64,000 bases of DNA from Dyadobacter arcticus (GTDB lineage: Bacteria; Bacteroidota; Bacteroidia; Cytophagales; Spirosomataceae): contig NZ_JAASQJ010000003.1 of assembly GCF_011762185.1 (NCBI RefSeq), positions 248,001 to 312,000 of the forward strand, read 5' to 3'. Shown piece by piece: positions 18,854-28,643 of the stretch (within the stretch, counting starts at the first letter, position 1; each line of letters starts with the position of its first letter). A model generated the notes under the pieces. The model saw only the letters and a program-made list of their open reading frames with translations. It was not told the DNA's origin and did not search any database. Position numbers and translations under genes: made by a program.

Positions 18854-18890
18854 TCAAATGCCGTCCGCCAGTAAATGGGACGGCATTTGA
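18854..18890. terminator. Bidirectional intrinsic terminator
   Basis: A perfect 13-bp stem (TCAAATGCCGTCC at 18854-18866; complement at 18878-18890) with an 11-nt loop, followed by ATTTTCC on the plus strand. It sits between convergent genes ending at 18851 and 18897, so it can serve both. Confidence 0.8.
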
Positions 18891-18896
18891 ATTTTC

Positions 18897-19628
18897 CTAG
18901 TCTAATTCTTTGATCCGGATATTTTTAAACCACACTTTCTCCTTCACATTGTGGCTTTGCAATGCAATCTTGCCTTTGTGGTGAGGTGTGGCGTAAGGCC
19001 AATCCTTGTATTTGCTCTCCGCAACTTTTGCTTTCCAGGTTTCGTCGCCATACTGATAATCAGCCACTTGCCTTCCATTGAGGTAATGCATTACCCGATT
19101 ATTTTTTACTAAGATCCTGCCCGTATTCCAGTTTCCGGCCGCTTTGAACGCAGTAGGGTCGGATGGAGGGTTGATGTCGTAGTTTGCACCCGTTAATTGA
19201 ACCGGCTTTAAGGCGATCTGTTCGCCTTTTTCATTTTTGACAACATAATTCTGGTCATCGATAATCTGATATTCAGGACCAGAAAATACGGTGCGTTTGA
19301 TGTCAGGCTGTTCCAAAACCTTATATAATATGCCTCCATTGCTTCCTTTCGGGATTTTGAATTCAAATTCCAGGTCAAAGTCGCCATATTCTTTATCTGT
19401 AACCAGGTCGCCACCGGAACCGTCTGACGTAAGCGCGCCATCCTCGATCATCCATCCAACAGCAGCAGTCTGGTTATAGCTATGCCAGCCTTTCACGGTT
19501 TTCCCATCGAAAAGCGTTGTCCATTCGTCGGGCAAACAGGTCACATCTTTTTTCAAAAAAGAAAAAGCTGTTGTAGAAGCGATAAGCAGGCAAATGACTA
19601 TCCAATGTATCTTCTGCGGGTATTTCAT
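18897..19628 (-). CDS. Secreted DUF1080 (3-keto-disaccharide hydrolase-like) protein
   Basis: 243 residues with an N-terminal signal segment (about 1-23). The rest is one DUF1080 beta-sandwich: DEWTTLFDGKTVKGWHSY, then WMIEDGALTSDGSGGDLVT, GSNGGILYKV, GPEYQIIDD, NTGRILVKNNRVMHYLNG and KGKIALQSHNVKEKVWFKNI. Members act on keto-glucosides or other sugars in the periplasm. It is divergent from an MFS carrier and near an SGNH/dehydrogenase pair, so a role in oxidative carbohydrate use is likely, with the exact substrate unknown. Confidence 0.88.
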   Translation of the reverse strand: MKYPQKIHWIVICLLIASTTAFSFLKKDVTCLPDEWTTLFDGKTVKGWHSYNQTAAVGWMIEDGALTSDGSGGDLVTDKEYGDFDLEFEFKIPKGSNGGILYKVLEQPDIKRTVFSGPEYQIIDDQNYVVKNEKGEQIALKPVQLTGANYDINPPSDPTAFKAAGNWNTGRILVKNNRVMHYLNGRQVADYQYGDETWKAKVAESKYKDWPYATPHHKGKIALQSHNVKEKVWFKNIRIKELD

Positions 19629-19788
19629 GATGGTAGTGATTGGTTTTAAAATAAAGAAAGTTGGTGGGGAAATTTACCTTTTTTAGTTCTTCTCGTTTTT
19701 CCGTTGGTGATTTGTGTTACGGTAGAAATGCCCTGTCCAGGGTTTTTATGGATAGTTATCGCGTTCCTTAATACCCAAATTCCAACCC

Positions 19789-21072
19789 ATGAAGCCACTG
19801 GCCCAGAAGAGATGGTTCCGCATTATTCCCGTTGTTTTTGTTACATATAGCCTTGCGTACCTCGACAGGGCCAATTTCGGATTCGCAGTGGCGGGAGGAA
19901 TGGCCAAAGATCTCAACATTACACCCAATACTTCCACTTTACTAAGTTCATTATTCTTTCTGGGCTACTTCTTTTTCCAGATCCCAGGAGCGCATTATGC
20001 CGCAACACGCACAGCTAAGAAGCTGATTTTCATTTCGTTGATCCTTTGGGGAGCGCTGGCCGCTGCCACAGGTATGGTTAATGATACCACCACATTGATT
20101 GTCATTCGGTTTATGCTGGGCGTGGTGGAAAGCGCGGTAATGCCTGCGATGCTGATCCTTCTGAGTCAATGGTTTACCAAAGAAGAACGCTCACGCGCCA
20201 ATACTTTTCTGATCCTGGGAAACCCTGTTACGGTGCTCTGGATGTCTGTTCTTTCGGGTTATTTGATCGAATCGATGGGGTGGCGGTGGATGTTTATTTT
20301 ACAGGGTGCGCCGGGGATCATCTGGGCATTTATCTGGTGGCGATTGATCGACGAGCGGCCAAGGAATGCGAACTGGCTGACTGATGAGGAAAAAGCGGCT
20401 GTTGAAAATAAGTTGCTCGAAGAACAGGCAGGCATCAAACCTGTCAAAAACTATGCGGAGGCATTCAAATCTACCAAAGTCATTTTGCTTTGTCTTCAAT
20501 ATTTGCTTTGGAGCGTCGGCGTTTATGGATTTGTGATGTGGTTGCCCTCTATTATCAAGGCCGCGCCGAATATGAGTATGGTTAATACCGGCTGGTTATC
20601 GTCCGTTCCTTATCTCTTTGCAGTTATAGGCATGCTTTCCGCCTCTTATTTCTCGGACAAAACCGGAAACCGGAAAATTTTCATCTGGCCTTTTCTTCTG
20701 ATCGCCGCTATTTGTCTTTATGGTACCGTGTGGCTGGGGCCGGATAAATTCTGGCTTTCTTACGCATTGCTGGTAGTAGCCGGAGGCGCACTTTATACTC
20801 CATACGGTCCGTTTTTTGCAGCTATAGCGGAACTATTACCAAAGAATGTTGCGGGCGGGGCGATTGGGTTGATCAATAGTCTCGGCGCATTAGGTTCATT
20901 TGCAGGCTCTTACCTGGTTGGGTATCTCAATACAAAAACCGGAAATTTCAACGCATCTTATACCCTTATGTCAGTTGCGCTGGTGCTTGCGACCGTCATC
21001 ACAATCATTGTAATTCCAGTCACCTTCCGGGCCACCTCCAAGCCGGCGGAGATCAAAAGCTTCGACCATTGA
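19789..21072 (+). CDS. MFS transporter, anion:cation symporter (ACS) type
   Basis: 427 residues with about 12 hydrophobic spans. SLAYLDRANFGFAVAGGMAK and the first-half motif (FLGYFFFQIPGAHYAATRTA) fit the ACS family, which carries sugar acids such as hexuronates or galactonate and tartrate with protons. The central cytoplasmic loop lies near residues 185-225. It is probably the uptake gene of the following SGNH/dehydrogenase cluster (85 bp gap). Confidence 0.88.
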   Translation: MKPLAQKRWFRIIPVVFVTYSLAYLDRANFGFAVAGGMAKDLNITPNTSTLLSSLFFLGYFFFQIPGAHYAATRTAKKLIFISLILWGALAAATGMVNDTTTLIVIRFMLGVVESAVMPAMLILLSQWFTKEERSRANTFLILGNPVTVLWMSVLSGYLIESMGWRWMFILQGAPGIIWAFIWWRLIDERPRNANWLTDEEKAAVENKLLEEQAGIKPVKNYAEAFKSTKVILLCLQYLLWSVGVYGFVMWLPSIIKAAPNMSMVNTGWLSSVPYLFAVIGMLSASYFSDKTGNRKIFIWPFLLIAAICLYGTVWLGPDKFWLSYALLVVAGGALYTPYGPFFAAIAELLPKNVAGGAIGLINSLGALGSFAGSYLVGYLNTKTGNFNASYTLMSVALVLATVITIIVIPVTFRATSKPAEIKSFDH

Positions 21073-21157
21073 TTTCAAATCCGGTGACGTTTTGCCGACA
21101 AATGGTTAATTTCCGCTATCAAGGTTCTTTATATTTCAATACCTAAACCCAAAGTGC

Positions 21158-22399
21158 ATGACAAGTTTGAAAGTGCCGGTTTCCACCGGTTACATTTTTT
21201 TATTATTCTTTTGCCTGGCCGGGGGATCTGCATGGGGCCAGGCTGCTGCCAAGCCTGCCGATCCATCCAAATTTGAACTCAAAGATGGCGACCGCGTCGT
21301 TTTTCTGGGTAGCTCCATTTTCGAAAATGACTTCCAATACGGTTATCTCGAAACAATGCTCACCACCCGATTTTCGGAAAAAGGCATCACATTCCGAAAC
21401 CTGGGTTGGACGGGCGATAATGTGTGGGGCGAGGCAAGAAGCACTTATACCAACCCGCCGACGCCATACGAACATCTAATGGAAGATATCACCAAGACAC
21501 AGCCGACAGTTGTTTTTCTGGGTTACGGAGGTGTAGAAGCGCAGGATGGACAAGCGGGCGTTGCTCATTTTAAAGAAGGATTAAATAAACTGATTGATAA
21601 AATTGACCAGTTAGGCGCCAAAACCGTCTTACTTTCTACCATTCCGGTTGTGTCCAGTGATACTTCGCAACATGTCGACTACCGCAATGCAGATCTTGAA
21701 CTTTACTCCAAAGTCATTTCAGAAGTAGCTCGCGAGCGGAACAAGCAGTTTGTGGATATCTACAATCCAATCCTCAATACCAGTAAAAAAGAGGCGATCA
21801 TCGAAAATACAGTGCATTTGAATGAGCTGGGCTATTACTATTTAGCTACCACTTTGGAAAAGGCATTGGGCCTGGACGCGGCAAAGGCTACCACGGCAGT
21901 TACTGTTTCAAAAAGCAAGCCGGAAGCCTCCAATGCACGCATTGTAGCTTCGGATAATGATTTGATGATCGCCAAATTCATTGTCGACAATAAATATCTG
22001 CCGCTTCCTTCACCAAAATCTGCCAGCTGGATTGTGGATAACGCCAGGATTATGCGGATTACTGGACTGAAAAAAGGTTACTACACGTTAACATCAGAAA
22101 ATAATGATGTAACCTCCGCTTCTGCGAACGAATGGGAAAGTGGTGTCGAGATCAAACAAGGGCCTCAATTTACCCAATCAGAAGAAATCCGGAACATGAT
22201 CCTCAAAAAGAACGAGCTGCACTTTTTCCAATATCGCCCTTTAAATCAGACCTATATCGTCGGTTTTCGCAGATATGAGCAAGGTCGCCATGTGAAAGGA
22301 CTGGAAGATCAGAACTTGCTGATTAAATGGTTGGAAGGGCAGATTATACTGAACAGCGAAGCGAAGGAAGTGGTGTATGAGTTAAAAAAACTCGATTAA
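21158..22399 (+). CDS. Secreted SGNH/GDSL-family hydrolase-like protein
   Basis: 413 residues with a signal peptide (cleavage near AWGQA). The SGNH block I is DGDRVVFLGSSIFEND (S53 at the nucleophile position), NLGWTGDNVWGEARS matches block II, FLGYGGVEAQDG block III, and the catalytic His is in NTVHLNELGYY (H220). C-terminal residues about 260-413 continue the pattern seen between the SGNH and dehydrogenase parts of the fusion gene at 1-3597 (IVDNARIMRITGL). The next gene starts 11 bp on and carries the dehydrogenase half, so the two products probably act together in the periplasm. Confidence 0.85.
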   Translation: MTSLKVPVSTGYIFLLFFCLAGGSAWGQAAAKPADPSKFELKDGDRVVFLGSSIFENDFQYGYLETMLTTRFSEKGITFRNLGWTGDNVWGEARSTYTNPPTPYEHLMEDITKTQPTVVFLGYGGVEAQDGQAGVAHFKEGLNKLIDKIDQLGAKTVLLSTIPVVSSDTSQHVDYRNADLELYSKVISEVARERNKQFVDIYNPILNTSKKEAIIENTVHLNELGYYYLATTLEKALGLDAAKATTAVTVSKSKPEASNARIVASDNDLMIAKFIVDNKYLPLPSPKSASWIVDNARIMRITGLKKGYYTLTSENNDVTSASANEWESGVEIKQGPQFTQSEEIRNMILKKNELHFFQYRPLNQTYIVGFRRYEQGRHVKGLEDQNLLIKWLEGQIILNSEAKEVVYELKKLD

Positions 22400-22410
22400 G
22401 CGATTAAAAT

Positions 22411-25400
22411 ATGAAACCATACAAATTGTTATTTGGGGCGCTCATGCTGCCTTTTGTTCTCCTTACTACTTCTTCCAACAATGTTCAAAACAGGAAGGAA
22501 GACCCTGACCCGAGCGTTGAGAAGGAACTTGCCTCATTCAAAGTCGCGGAGGGCTTCGAAGTTACCCTTTTTGCCTCTGATCCAATGGTTGCCAAACCGA
22601 TCCAGATGAATTGGGATGCCGAAGGGCGGTTATGGGTGGTCAGCAGTACCGTTTACCCCCATTTGAAAACAGGTGAATTGGCCAACGATAAAATCTTTGT
22701 GCTGGAAGATACTGACGGTGATGGTAAGGCTGATAAGTCCGTCGTTTTCGCGGAGGGGTTGATTCAGCCAACTGGTATCTTACCAGGAGACGGTGGTGTT
22801 TACGTTGCCAATTCAACTGAAATCCTGCATTTTTCGGATACGGACGGTGATGGAAAAGCCGATAAGAAACGCCGTGTGCTCAATGGTTTCGGCACCGGGG
22901 ATACCCACCATTTGATCCATACTTTTCGCTGGGGACCGGAGGGAAGAATGTATTTCAACCAGTCTATTTACATTTATAGCCACGTCGAAACGCCATTTGG
23001 AATCAAACGGCTGGAAGGCGGCGGAACCTGGGCGCTCAATACCCGCAACCTGGATATGGAGGTTTATGCGCGCGGTCTTGTGAATCCATGGGGTCTGCAG
23101 TTCGATCGATGGGGCCAGTCATTCCTGACCGATGGGGCAGGAGGGGAAGGGATTAATTACGGTTTTCCGGGAGCAACATTTGTAACCGCGCCTGGTGCTG
23201 CACGCATTATGCGCGGGCTGAATCCAGGTCAGCCAAAACACAGCGGATTGGATGTGGTTTCGGGCAAACATTTACCGGAAGCATGGCAGGGAAGGATGAT
23301 TACCAATGATTTTCGCGCCAACCGGATCAATAGTTTCAAGCTGGAAGAACAAGGCGCTGGATATGCTTCAAAGCAAGCCGATGACCTGATGTGGACAGAT
23401 AATGTTGCATTTCGGCCGGTAGATATCAATGTTGGCCCGGATGGCGCTATTTACGTCGCCGACTGGTATAACCCTATCATTCAACACGGTGAAGTGGATT
23501 TTTACGATCCCCGGCGCGATCAGCAGCATGGGCGTATCTGGCGGATTGTAGCTAAAAACCGTCCGCTTGTTAAAAAACCACAATTGGCAAAAGCCAGCAC
23601 AGCCGAGTTACTGGAATCTTTGAAACTACCCGAGGAGTGGACACGCCTGCAGGCAAAGCAGGTTTTGAAATCGAAAGGGGCCAAAGAAGTGATTCCTGCA
23701 TTGCAGAAATGGGTGGCAGCATTGGATAAAGGTGATGCCAATTACGAACACAATTTGCTGGAAGCATTGTGGGTTTACCAGACCATGGAAACCTTCAATG
23801 AATCGGTTCTTTTAAATCTTTTGGGCGCAAAAAGCCATAATGCCCGTGCAGCAGCATTGCGTGCGTTGGAACTATGGTATCCAAAACTCAAAAATGTACC
23901 TGAGCTTTTGGCAAAAGCAGTGAAAGACGAACATCCGCAAGTTCGCCTGGAAGCGGTCGTCGCATTGAGAAAAACCAAAACTGCGGAAGCAGCGAAAATG
24001 GCATTGGGTGCCCTGGATGCCCAAATGGATGAATTTCTGGATTTTGCATTGTGGCAGACGGTCCGCGAACTGGAACCAATCTGGCTGGTCAAACTGAAAT
24101 CGGAACCTGGATTTTTGGGAGATGCCAAGAAAACGGCTTATGCATTGAAATCGGCCACCAGTGCAGATGCTGCGAGCTTATTGGTTCAGTTATATCAAAA
24201 AGGCGAGGTTCCTGAAGATTACCAGAAAGACGTAATGACTTCCGTTGCGGCCACAGGCAAGCCTGCTGATCTCAGCATGTTGCTGGATTTGACATTACAA
24301 AACAAAGACAAAAACATAGCTGCCCAGCTGTCTGCACTGGAAGACGCTGCAAGGCAAAGAAACGTTAGGCCGGACAAAAACCCGGAACGCATTGCCACTT
24401 TTATAGACAGCAATGATGAGGCAGTAAGCCTCGCCGCGATCCGTCTTACGGGTTTGTGGAAATTGGATCAGCTTAACGGACGACTCACCGAACTGATTCA
24501 AACAGGAACTCCCGAAACCAAAAAAGCTGCATTGGGTGCATTGGCGGCGGTTGACAAAGCCAAAGCGCAAAAACTGATGACGGATTTGACCGGTCTTAAA
24601 AACACGCCGGAAGTACGGGTGATCGCAGCTGCACAGCTTGCGGCTGTGGATCCAAAGGCCGCAGCCAGCATTGCATCTGAACTCATTCGTACGCTACCCG
24701 CGGGAACTGATCTGACTGAGCTTTTTGTCGCATTCATTTCTACGAACCCAGGCGCAGCAGCATTGGGCGAAGCTATTGCCGCCAAAAAAGTACCAGAAGC
24801 TGCTGCAAAAACTGGCAGGCAGCTTGTTCGTTCCCGCGGCGGCTGGACCAGACAAAACATTGACGAAATGAAGATCCTCGTTAGCGCCCTGGAAGCATCC
24901 GGTGGAACGTTACCAACCCAGAAGATGCCTCAGGACTTAAATGACCAGCAGATTGAAGGCCTGGCGAAATTGGTGAGTGAAAAAGGCGACCCCGCAAAAG
25001 GTGAGCTGATATTCCGCAAAGCCGAATCGAGCTGCACAAACTGCCATGCATTAGGTGGGGCAGGAGGCTTGATCGGTCCCGATCTAAGTAGTCTTGGGAC
25101 AAGCTCTCCTGCCAGTACCATTATAAAATCCCTTCTGTATCCGAGCGAATCGATCAAAGAAGGTTATGACTTAAAACGTGTTGTGAAAAAGGATGGCTCC
25201 GAAATGTTGGGATATCTGGCTTCTGACGGAGCGTCTGAAGTTGTGATCCGGGATGTGACCGGTAAGGAGGTTTCTATTGCGAAAAGCCAAGTTCAGGTTA
25301 TGGAAAAGGTGCCTGGCTCGCTGATGCCTCCTGGACTTACGGCTAGTCTTGATCAAACTGAATTTATTAATTTGGTGGGATTCCTGACCAAACTTGGAGA

Positions 25401-25872
25401 ATCAGGGGATTTCAGGGTGCCGAATACGAGATATGTGCGTCGTTGGGAATCTATTACTGCTGATAAACAAACTGCGGCAAAGATGCTTGGCGAAGGGGTA
25501 ATCAACATTAGTAAAGGAGCTAAAATTTCGGCTCAGCCTATTTACAGTAAAGTGTCTGGCGAATTACCTATCGGTGAGCTTCCAGAAATGGAATCTTCTG
25601 CAAATAAGCCGTTTAGTATTGTACGCTTTGAGATTGAAGTCCTGACTAAAGGAAATGTTACGTTCGCATTGAATACGCCAACCGGGGTGACTGTATTTGC
25701 AGGAAATAAGTCGCTTACCGCAACAGATGGAAATTTTAATACAGCATTACCGCAAGGAATTCAGCCCATTACGCTTAAAATTGATAGAGGAATTGTAAAG
25801 GATGGCAGTTTGAAAGTAGAGTTGAAGGATGTGGCCGGTGGGGCGCAGACCAGGTTGAGAATGGGGAGATAG
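22411..25872 (+). CDS. PVC-type dehydrogenase with HEAT repeats and cytochrome c domain
   Basis: 1153 residues. After a signal region it has a sorbosone/glucose-dehydrogenase-type propeller (about 40-385; FKVAEGFEVTLFASDP ... GPDGAIYVADWYNPIIQHG ... GRIWRIVAKN) including two EF-hand-like DTDGDGKADK motifs, HEAT repeats (about 400-830), a c-type cytochrome domain with CTNCH (C875, C878, H879) and GLIGPDLSSLG, and a C-terminal beta domain (about 1040-1153). It likely oxidises a sugar or its derivative in the periplasm and passes electrons to the respiratory chain. The upstream SGNH gene and the MFS carrier appear to be in the same operon. The homologous fusion at 1-3597 has a cupredoxin where its sequence leaves the window. 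Confidence 0.9.
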   Translation: MKPYKLLFGALMLPFVLLTTSSNNVQNRKEDPDPSVEKELASFKVAEGFEVTLFASDPMVAKPIQMNWDAEGRLWVVSSTVYPHLKTGELANDKIFVLEDTDGDGKADKSVVFAEGLIQPTGILPGDGGVYVANSTEILHFSDTDGDGKADKKRRVLNGFGTGDTHHLIHTFRWGPEGRMYFNQSIYIYSHVETPFGIKRLEGGGTWALNTRNLDMEVYARGLVNPWGLQFDRWGQSFLTDGAGGEGINYGFPGATFVTAPGAARIMRGLNPGQPKHSGLDVVSGKHLPEAWQGRMITNDFRANRINSFKLEEQGAGYASKQADDLMWTDNVAFRPVDINVGPDGAIYVADWYNPIIQHGEVDFYDPRRDQQHGRIWRIVAKNRPLVKKPQLAKASTAELLESLKLPEEWTRLQAKQVLKSKGAKEVIPALQKWVAALDKGDANYEHNLLEALWVYQTMETFNESVLLNLLGAKSHNARAAALRALELWYPKLKNVPELLAKAVKDEHPQVRLEAVVALRKTKTAEAAKMALGALDAQMDEFLDFALWQTVRELEPIWLVKLKSEPGFLGDAKKTAYALKSATSADAASLLVQLYQKGEVPEDYQKDVMTSVAATGKPADLSMLLDLTLQNKDKNIAAQLSALEDAARQRNVRPDKNPERIATFIDSNDEAVSLAAIRLTGLWKLDQLNGRLTELIQTGTPETKKAALGALAAVDKAKAQKLMTDLTGLKNTPEVRVIAAAQLAAVDPKAAASIASELIRTLPAGTDLTELFVAFISTNPGAAALGEAIAAKKVPEAAAKTGRQLVRSRGGWTRQNIDEMKILVSALEASGGTLPTQKMPQDLNDQQIEGLAKLVSEKGDPAKGELIFRKAESSCTNCHALGGAGGLIGPDLSSLGTSSPASTIIKSLLYPSESIKEGYDLKRVVKKDGSEMLGYLASDGASEVVIRDVTGKEVSIAKSQVQVMEKVPGSLMPPGLTASLDQTEFINLVGFLTKLGESGDFRVPNTRYVRRWESITADKQTAAKMLGEGVINISKGAKISAQPIYSKVSGELPIGELPEMESSANKPFSIVRFEIEVLTKGNVTFALNTPTGVTVFAGNKSLTATDGNFNTALPQGIQPITLKIDRGIVKDGSLKVELKDVAGGAQTRLRMGR

Positions 25873-25896
25873 GAACTCCAACAAAGCTCAAAAAAA

Positions 25897-25942
25897 ATTT
25901 GGTTGACAAGCATATAAATTAATTGAAGATTGTCAACCAAAT
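25897..25942. terminator. Bidirectional intrinsic terminator
   Basis: Perfect 13-bp stem (ATTTGGTTGACAA at 25897-25909, complement at 25930-25942), 20-nt loop, preceded by a run of A and followed by CTGTTTTTT. Lies between genes that converge at 25872 and 25960. Confidence 0.8.
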
Positions 25943-25959
25943 CTGTTTTTTCACCTAAA

Positions 25960-26853
25960 TCATGCCTCAGCAAATGCCTCGGCAAATTCTTTTACAAAAT
26001 CCTCAAACTTGTATTTCCCTAATTTCTCAGGCCGATTTTTCCAGTAATCTTCCAGCAACGTGCCGTTTTTCATAACTTGGCCCATCTGAATATAGAGCTC
26101 TGCAAAACCCGCAGGTAGCCCTGCTCCCAGCATTCCTTCCCGTGCCTGTTCGTCCGTGAATGTGATCCAGGGTGTGTTTTCTTTTCCAAGCGCCTTTCCC
26201 AGCGCAGTTGCGATCTCTTGCGGATACTTCTCATCGCTCGAAATGTAACTTACCGTTTTGCCAGTGAAAGTTGGATTCAGCAAATGTTCGGTGGCTACAA
26301 TGGCAATGTCCGAGGTATGCACCAGCACCAGCTTTTGATCGGTGTCCCCATAGTTATTTCCTGCGATTCCGGCGTTTTGGATCATTCCGGCCAGACTGTA
26401 TAGATTTGAGTAAAAGAGTGAAGGACGCAAAAATTTGGCATGTACATTTGGCATGGTAAGAATCTGATCTTCCAGGTAACCCAGTCCGTCAATCGGCCCG
26501 GCACCTTTGCGCAAATGTGCGCCGATGCTGCTTAGCAAAACAATGTGGGTAATGCTGCTTTCTTTAATCGCTTCAATGTAATTATCGGCAACTTGACGTT
26601 GAAACGCAGGATAGTCGGTTACAGTAAAATCATTTGGCATCATTAAATAAGCGATCTCAGCTTCTTTAAATGCATTTTTTAGGAAAGCCAGATCCGATAA
26701 GCTGCCGATGGCTGCCTTGGCACCGAGTGATTCAATTTCTTCCTTTTTGTTAGCATTACTACTAATTACAGTTACGTCTTGTCCAGCATGTACCAGATTT
26801 TCCGTTACCGGTCTGCTAATGTTTCCTAATGATCCTGTGATGATATATTTCAT
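25960..26853 (-). CDS. NAD(P)-binding NmrA-like oxidoreductase/sensor
   Basis: I start at the ATG at 26853 (297 residues) because the fold begins right there (MKYIITGSLGNISRPVTENL); 18 more in-frame codons upstream would run into the promoter of the divergent regulator. It is a Rossmann-fold atypical short-chain dehydrogenase of the NmrA/QOR2 type, with a modified dinucleotide loop (GxLGxI) and HIVLLSSIGAH. Members bind NAD(P) and either reduce quinones or act as redox sensors. The pairing with an HxlR regulator is common and suggests induction by electrophiles or quinones. Confidence 0.85.
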   Translation of the reverse strand: MKYIITGSLGNISRPVTENLVHAGQDVTVISSNANKKEEIESLGAKAAIGSLSDLAFLKNAFKEAEIAYLMMPNDFTVTDYPAFQRQVADNYIEAIKESSITHIVLLSSIGAHLRKGAGPIDGLGYLEDQILTMPNVHAKFLRPSLFYSNLYSLAGMIQNAGIAGNNYGDTDQKLVLVHTSDIAIVATEHLLNPTFTGKTVSYISSDEKYPQEIATALGKALGKENTPWITFTDEQAREGMLGAGLPAGFAELYIQMGQVMKNGTLLEDYWKNRPEKLGKYKFEDFVKEFAEAFAEA

Positions 26854-26859
26854 GATATT

Positions 26860-26928
26860 TTTGTTAAATGATGATGCAAAGCTATATTTGTACTTACTTT
26901 TAGACAAGTACTTACCCGAAAGTATGTA
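26860..26928 (+). promoter_or_regulatory. Promoter and probable HxlR operator
   Basis: TTTG at 26860-26863, exactly 19 bp, then TATATTTG at 26883-26890: a full match to the Bacteroidota promoter consensus, reading towards the HxlR gene. Overlapping and following it are direct repeats GTACTTAC at 26890-26897 and 26908-26915 (18 bp apart) and a diverged inverted half near 26920-26928. This layout fits autorepression and joint control of the divergent NmrA gene. Confidence 0.65.
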
Positions 26929-26930
26929 TC

Positions 26931-27293
26931 ATGACGAAGATCAAAGAAAGCTCGACTTACAATGCAAATCGTGAGATTGTGATGCAGGAATGTCCGGTTA
27001 CCTATGTGATGAGTAAAATAGGCGGACATTGGAAACCAATCATTTTGTACCACTTACTCTCTGGCAGCAAACGCTACTCCGAAATAAAAAAGGCAATGCC
27101 GCATATCACGGAGAAAATGCTGATTCAGCATTTGAAGCAATTGGAAAACGATAGTTTGCTGACCCGCGAAGCCAGACCTATTGTGCCCCCTTATGTCACT
27201 TATTCATTGACAGAATCGGGCAGGGAATTGGAACTGGTTATTAATGCAATGGCATCCTGGGCTTTCAAGGATATGAAGAGGAATGCTGCTTGA
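26931..27293 (+). CDS. HxlR-family winged-helix regulator
   Basis: 120 residues. The HxlR core is clear: CPVTYVMSKIGGHWKPIILY, SGSKRYSEIKKAMPHITEKM, LIQHLKQLENDSLLTREA and VTYSLTESGREL. The Cys in QECPV is at the position that senses thiol-reactive compounds in YodB/HypR relatives. It is divergent from the NmrA-like gene with 77 bp between starts, and likely represses both genes until oxidised or alkylated (family knowledge plus inference). Confidence 0.9.
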   Translation: MTKIKESSTYNANREIVMQECPVTYVMSKIGGHWKPIILYHLLSGSKRYSEIKKAMPHITEKMLIQHLKQLENDSLLTREARPIVPPYVTYSLTESGRELELVINAMASWAFKDMKRNAA

Positions 27294-27302
27294 TAGAGCC
27301 CA

Positions 27303-28424
27303 TTATTCTGCCAGGATCCTGTATAATTCCAGATTTAGATAATAGTGGTTACCCTGCATACTGCGCCGTTCCAGTATGCCCATTTCTACCAGCCTGTTCA
27401 GGTATTTTTTGACAGTATTTTCAGCATACATGCGCTGATCAGTGAAGTATTTGACCCTGGTAAAAGGCTGTGTAAAAATCACATTGACTATCGAGTCGGG
27501 TCGCACAATGTCCGTGTCGGAGACAATAGCATGTAGTATAGCTTCTTTCGCGCTCAGGATATCGTTAATTTTATTGTAGGTCAGATCTGCAGTAACTTCC
27601 ACTGCTTTTAGCATAAACAATAGCCAGGTTTTCCAGTCACCGCGTTGACTAACACCCATTAAGCCGCTGTAATAATCTTCCTTATTGTCCATAATAAAGC
27701 GGCTCAAAAAAAGGATCGGGTAGTCGAGTAAACCTTTGTGGGTGAGATAATGAATATTCATGATCCTACCGGTTCGTCCATTCCCATCCCGGAAGGGGTG
27801 TATTGCTTCAAATTGAAAATGCGCAATAGCCATTTTAATGACCGGATCTACGTTAAAGGTTTGATCATCATTTAAGTAATTAGCAAGATTTTCGAGCTTA
27901 GCTTCCAAAATGCCTGTGCCCCGAGGAGGCGTGTATATAGCCTTACCTGAATTTGGCCCTGTACCGCCCTGACGAATATAGGTCTGAATAAATGGCGGTC
28001 GGATACTGTCGTTGGTCTGGTTAACCTGCTGATAAATGCGGTTAAAATAATGGTGGTCAAAGTGTTTTCTCTTTTTTAGATATTCATAGCCAAACCAGAG
28101 TGCTTCCCGATACATGAGGATTTCTTTCGGAGGCCCCACCGATCGATCTGCCTGATATTCGCTGAATGCTTTATAAAGCTCATCGTCCGTTGTAAAAATG
28201 TTCTCGATTGCGCTGGATGCTTTCGCCTCTTGCAGGCTGATCGTATTGATAAGCATTCCCTGATTAGGAATTGCGATACTTCTTCCCTGTAATCGTCCTA
28301 AGGAAGCTTTTGCGTTGGCGAGTTGTTCAAAAACATCCACCGTCCTGAACAAATCTTCTGAGATTGGAAGGTCAGGCAAGTTATTCCAGGGAACATTGCG
28401 GTCAGGGTTGAAGGCGTAAGGCAT
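27303..28424 (-). CDS. Fic-family AMPylase-like protein
   Basis: 373 residues. The Fic signature HPFRDGNGRTGRI starts at the catalytic H209. An N-terminal inhibitory helix motif is present, SSAIEN (S70...E74-N75), placing it in class II, in which the Glu blocks productive ATP binding. The flap region and a C-terminal winged helix (about 300-373, FTRVKYFTDQRMYAENTVKKY) follow, as in the common Fic/HTH family. It would transfer AMP to a protein Tyr/Ser/Thr; target unknown. It faces the HxlR gene tail to tail (9 bp) with no shared function evident. Confidence 0.92.
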   Translation of the reverse strand: MPYAFNPDRNVPWNNLPDLPISEDLFRTVDVFEQLANAKASLGRLQGRSIAIPNQGMLINTISLQEAKASSAIENIFTTDDELYKAFSEYQADRSVGPPKEILMYREALWFGYEYLKKRKHFDHHYFNRIYQQVNQTNDSIRPPFIQTYIRQGGTGPNSGKAIYTPPRGTGILEAKLENLANYLNDDQTFNVDPVIKMAIAHFQFEAIHPFRDGNGRTGRIMNIHYLTHKGLLDYPILFLSRFIMDNKEDYYSGLMGVSQRGDWKTWLLFMLKAVEVTADLTYNKINDILSAKEAILHAIVSDTDIVRPDSIVNVIFTQPFTRVKYFTDQRMYAENTVKKYLNRLVEMGILERRSMQGNHYYLNLELYRILAE

Positions 28425-28643
28425 TTGATGTCATATTTTTAGCTAACATTAAAATGTGTTTAATTGTAATGTTAGCTAGTGTTTTGGCATCAAAGGTATC
28501 GGATTTAGAGAAACTAACCTTAAAACTTATAGATATTTAATGTTTATAAAGTCATCAATTCGTGTAGTTAAGGAAAGCAAAGCAGTATAATTTCACTATA
28601 TCTGTATTTCTAATCAAAGTGTCAAGATTAACCCAATCAAAAT

